This document shows positions 62,601-64,000 of a stretch of 64,000 nucleotides of DNA, one piece after another. This stretch comes from Shewanella donghaensis (GTDB lineage: Bacteria > Pseudomonadota > Gammaproteobacteria > Enterobacterales > Shewanellaceae). The number at the start of each line of letters is the position of its first letter. The stretch's first letter is position 1. A program made the translations under genes and the position numbers. The notes under the pieces are model-generated. The model saw nothing but the letters and a program-made list of their open reading frames with translations. It made no database searches and was not told the DNA's origin. The stretch spans positions 620,001 through 684,000 of the forward strand of contig NZ_CP041783.1 of assembly GCF_007567505.1 (NCBI RefSeq). Direction: 5' to 3'.

Positions 62601-63092
62601 CCTGGGTGGTTATCGGGTTTAGGTATTCAAACTAACTATACCTATCAAGACAGTGAATATGATCAAGAAGTGTCTTCTATTGATGACAGTGTGCAACTGC
62701 CGTCTCTTCAAGTGGCTTATACACCAGAACACAGCTATAACTTAACCGCATTTTGGGAAAGAAATGGTCACCAATTACGTTTGTCTTATCAAGGCAACAC
62801 AGATCAGTTAGCTAAACGTTCATGGGAGTCAGGTTCATTATGGGAAGAGGGACGTCAAACACTTGATTTCTCGGCAAGTTATAAGCTAAATGATTATGTT
62901 ACTTTCTCATTCCAAGCAGTTAATTTAACGGATGAAGGCACACGTCAATATTACACGAGTCGATTCTTAAACGTTAACGGTGATGTATTAGATGAAGGCA
63001 GCCCAATAAGTGGTGACGCGACAGATTCACGTACTGTTTACCAGTATCAAACAGGTCGTACTTTCCGCCTAAATGCACGAATGAATTTTTAA
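59631..63092 (+). CDS. TonB-dependent receptor, large oligosaccharide type
   Basis: From the ATG at 59631 (GGGGGAG upstream) this outer-membrane receptor has 1153 residues. It has a signal peptide (cleavage near VVAEE, about residue 27), a TonB box (MEVIQVKG), a plug (DQNIADALSRVTGVTVQSVD, then ITVRGANSQQNNVSMNGVQL) and a barrel ending in FRLNARMNF. It is over 200 residues longer than the first receptor, with bigger extracellular loops, suggesting a longer or different oligosaccharide. It carries the agar-type operator upstream. An in-frame TTG at 59583 is not needed. Confidence 0.9.
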   Translation: MPIKKIKYKYSSVYLALLTAMSMQVVAEEKATDEAAEEMEVIQVKGLKGSLKKSINDKRFSENLTDSINSEDIGKSTDQNIADALSRVTGVTVQSVDGEGSRITVRGANSQQNNVSMNGVQLGSTDFSQSVDLSQYSSDILSKIEVVKTPSADHEEGALGANINLITNKPLDISDDIRTLTVEGRYNDLIEDENYKISGTISEKFFDETFGAIFTAVKETNTYRKDQYAADNWVSEYSHLATDTEGNLVEDVWGLTNKNTRYELYNNEVDRMNFNLGLQWAPSDTTEFNLNTNYTKQAFDSSMHGVQVRSGAQGNMIEGIDPGLGGGPSQWTDPQQSWHTIDTKTNTFTKYLNRFGDGGLSQSENKYDEENTVISFDVRQDITDNLILNAGIGYSKSERTPDNQVYIALQNYSNINRWLIKNVPATDIEPVGYDCTGGPCTIVGGNGLIDFGENNEFGDPLNVWDNYSTTGFNADELNAQHLTFLNRSVVAVEDTQKSAFVDFDWILDVGPLKSIEFGAKYSNREKYVDNQQNAFNSVAEGVVVQNPYTGAPSVLNDGLNSLSGDLFATDENFPVDNFMSSNGYGRDSITDGWSTFSAFKAFDVALGSPSVGFTPDDSNTRSAELNNFATYLKANFDLFDGRLSGDLGVRYVKTEVEAAGSSGVQFAFDPGNVGRLMDPFKLAELRDSSLPECSAIPFYGTDWNAETRWGRVDGQGYDTNGTNDFSDDIARADEGACFDPNAVQGNPNESDWWLWRHSDVSTEKYYVYGDRQIDENGQLIATEDRSKRSFGVTGTHDYDVFLPSINLNYMLMDDTVLRFAASKTMARPQIDSLRPGFKVSETQWGGYNRNNTITLTTPKLDPLESINFDLSYEWYFNDTSMLSAGIFYKDMTNFEESETVVTYMDDLRDVGLTEGDTYNPDDLVLVADVDSLEQCMPKRFQGSDEFREDWMYSGDLEQMCAQFKTTRIKNGKGATIQGVELQYIQTFDMLPGWLSGLGIQTNYTYQDSEYDQEVSSIDDSVQLPSLQVAYTPEHSYNLTAFWERNGHQLRLSYQGNTDQLAKRSWESGSLWEEGRQTLDFSASYKLNDYVTFSFQAVNLTDEGTRQYYTSRFLNVNGDVLDEGSPISGDATDSRTVYQYQTGRTFRLNARMNF

Positions 63093-63119
63093 TATCAGCT
63101 TATTGTATTAAAAACTGAA

Positions 63120-63145
63120 AAAGCCGCTTAATGCGGCTTTTTTTA
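63120..63145 (+). terminator. Rho-independent terminator after the second TonB receptor
   Basis: AAAGCCGC / GCGGCTTT form an eight-base GC-rich stem with a five-base loop followed by a T run, 27 bases after the stop. Confidence 0.9.
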
Positions 63146-63198
63146 TGCCAAAAAACTGCTAAGTTTAACGATTAAACACTCATTTAATGGAGCTTATT

Positions 63199-63585
63199 AT
63201 GACTGACAAAACTATTCATGGTTTTAGTATCGGCATCGAACGAATTAAATCTGATGTGTTTTTATCCTTAAAGGCTAAAGGTACATTAACTCATAATGAC
63301 TATTTATCAATAACCCCTTTAATTGACGCAGCTTTATCTGAAGTGAAACACCCAAAGGTCAATGTATTAATTGACGGTACAGAGTTAGATGGTTGGGAAC
63401 TAAGAGCGGCTTGGGATGATCTCAAAATCGGCTTAAAACATGGCAATGAATTTAATAAAATTGCTATTTGGGGTAACAAAAATTGGCAAGAGTATGCTAC
63501 CAAAATTGCGGGTTGGTTTATCAGTGGCGATGCTAAGTTCTTCGACAATAAAGAAGATGCTCTAACCTGGTTAGATATAACATAA
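63199..63585 (+). CDS. SpoIIAA-like (STAS/SEC14-type) protein
   Basis: The 128-residue protein from the ATG at 63199 (GGAG six bases upstream; an ATG at 63187 overlaps that site) matches the SpoIIAA-like family. Landmarks are LSLKAKGTLTHNDYLSITPLID, NVLIDGTELDGWELRAAWDD, IAIWGNKNWQEYATKIAGWF and the C-terminal ALTWLDI. The family shares a STAS-like fold and is common in marine gammaproteobacteria; its role is not established. It is a single gene. Confidence 0.82.
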   Translation: MTDKTIHGFSIGIERIKSDVFLSLKAKGTLTHNDYLSITPLIDAALSEVKHPKVNVLIDGTELDGWELRAAWDDLKIGLKHGNEFNKIAIWGNKNWQEYATKIAGWFISGDAKFFDNKEDALTWLDIT

Positions 63586-63725
63586 TGCAGCAAGATTATT
63601 ACTAATCAAGGATAATTGGGTATGTTACTTAGATATTTAAATACATTATAAGCTTATGTTCCCTATCTTTTTTTCGAACTTGTCTATACTTAGTTTATAA
63701 AGGAGTTTTTAGAGGCAGGAGCTGA

Positions 63726-64000
63726 GTGAAAAGAGAAATAAAATCTATTTTAGTCGTAGATGATCAAGCTGTAATTAGACGAATTTTCACTAGAAGTCTT
63801 GAACGGCTTGGTTCATTTACGATAGCGGAAGCCCCCGATGGCTTAGCTGCATTTAATCAAATCAAGACTCAGCATTTTGATATGGTTTTTTGTGATTTAA
63901 ATATGCCCGTCAAAGATGGGTTATATTTACTACAAAGATTGATTGAAATTCAATTTACATGCCCAATTGTGTTATTTAGTGGCGAAGATGAAACACTGCT
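63726..64000 (+). CDS. Response regulator, N-terminal receiver domain (partial)
   Basis: The gene runs off the right edge after 91 codons. The GTG start has AGGAG about five bases upstream. The receiver domain has the acidic pair in ILVVDDQAVIRR, the phosphoacceptor aspartate in FCDLNMPVKDG and the conserved Ser in LFSGEDE. The output domain lies outside the window, so its function cannot be given. Confidence 0.88.
   Translation, partial: MKREIKSILVVDDQAVIRRIFTRSLERLGSFTIAEAPDGLAAFNQIKTQHFDMVFCDLNMPVKDGLYLLQRLIEIQFTCPIVLFSGEDETL

Noticed and set aside
1..64000. CRISPR array, tRNA, rRNA or intact insertion sequence
   Set aside because: No regularly spaced repeats, no tRNA-like cloverleaf and no transposase gene with inverted ends were seen on reading both strands.

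Overview
The window is AT-rich DNA from a marine gammaproteobacterium, most likely Shewanella or a close Alteromonadales relative. Evidence for this is the gene types: ecotin, a PatZ-type CoA ligase/acetyltransferase, a LexA-controlled umuDC pair, large Alteromonadales-style TonB receptors, and TonB receptor/halogenase-like/SapC neighbourhoods. No rRNA, tRNA, CRISPR array or intact insertion sequence was seen. The genus is inferred from protein resemblance only.

Layout. Positions 1-13.1 kb look like ordinary chromosome: ecotin, a GGDEF protein, a LysR-patZ pair, a membrane protein plus HlyD pair, a symporter remnant, ygjV, umuDC, small secreted and DUF3291 proteins, and a long RecX-like protein. 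Positions 13.5-16.5 kb hold a kappa-carrageenase gene (cgkA), a helical-repeat membrane-anchored protein and a small secreted protein. A C-terminal remnant of an M19 dipeptidase at 16.8-17.2 kb touches the 3' end of the next gene and probably marks an insertion boundary. Positions 17.2-38.5 kb hold sugar catabolism and uptake: a LacI regulator divergent from galT-galK, an esterase/alcohol dehydrogenase pair divergent from an AraC regulator, a four-gene 3,6-anhydro-L-galactose (L-AHG) operon, an acyltransferase, an FG-GAP/ASPIC lipoprotein, and a TonB receptor followed by a halogenase-like flavoprotein and a SapC protein. Positions 38.6-44.1 kb are a mixed block of lipoproteins, a shortened GNAT, an RsuA-family protein, a YkgJ protein, a broken reductase-like gene and an AraC regulator. 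Positions 44.3-63.1 kb return to agar use: GH16 agarase, GH86 enzyme, GntR regulator, GH50 agarase, sugar porter, KDG kinase, GH117, a Tat-exported PhoD-like protein and a second TonB receptor. A SpoIIAA-like protein and the start of a response regulator close the window.

How the genes work together (known pathway, inferred here). Secreted GH16 and GH86 enzymes cut agar. TonB receptors import oligosaccharides, and lipoprotein GH50 trims them to neoagarobiose. The sugar porter carries this inward and cytoplasmic GH117 splits it into D-galactose and L-AHG. GalK and GalT handle galactose. The operon at 24.7-29.0 kb oxidises L-AHG, isomerises the acid to 2-keto-3-deoxy-L-galactonate, and converts that through a diketo intermediate to 2-keto-3-deoxygluconate, which KdgK phosphorylates. 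No KDPG aldolase or galE is in the window.

The most notable regulatory signal is a repeated palindrome, ATTGTTAACAAT and variants. It lies before the L-AHG operon, the ASPIC gene, both TonB receptors, GH86, gntR, GH50 and the sugar porter. At three of these the identical 13-mer TAGATTGTTAACA merges a -10 element with the operator. I propose this is the binding site of the GntR/FadR-type regulator at 49 kb. The least explained parts are the PhoD-like protein, the halogenase-like/SapC pair and the ASPIC lipoprotein, all placed within or controlled like the agar locus.
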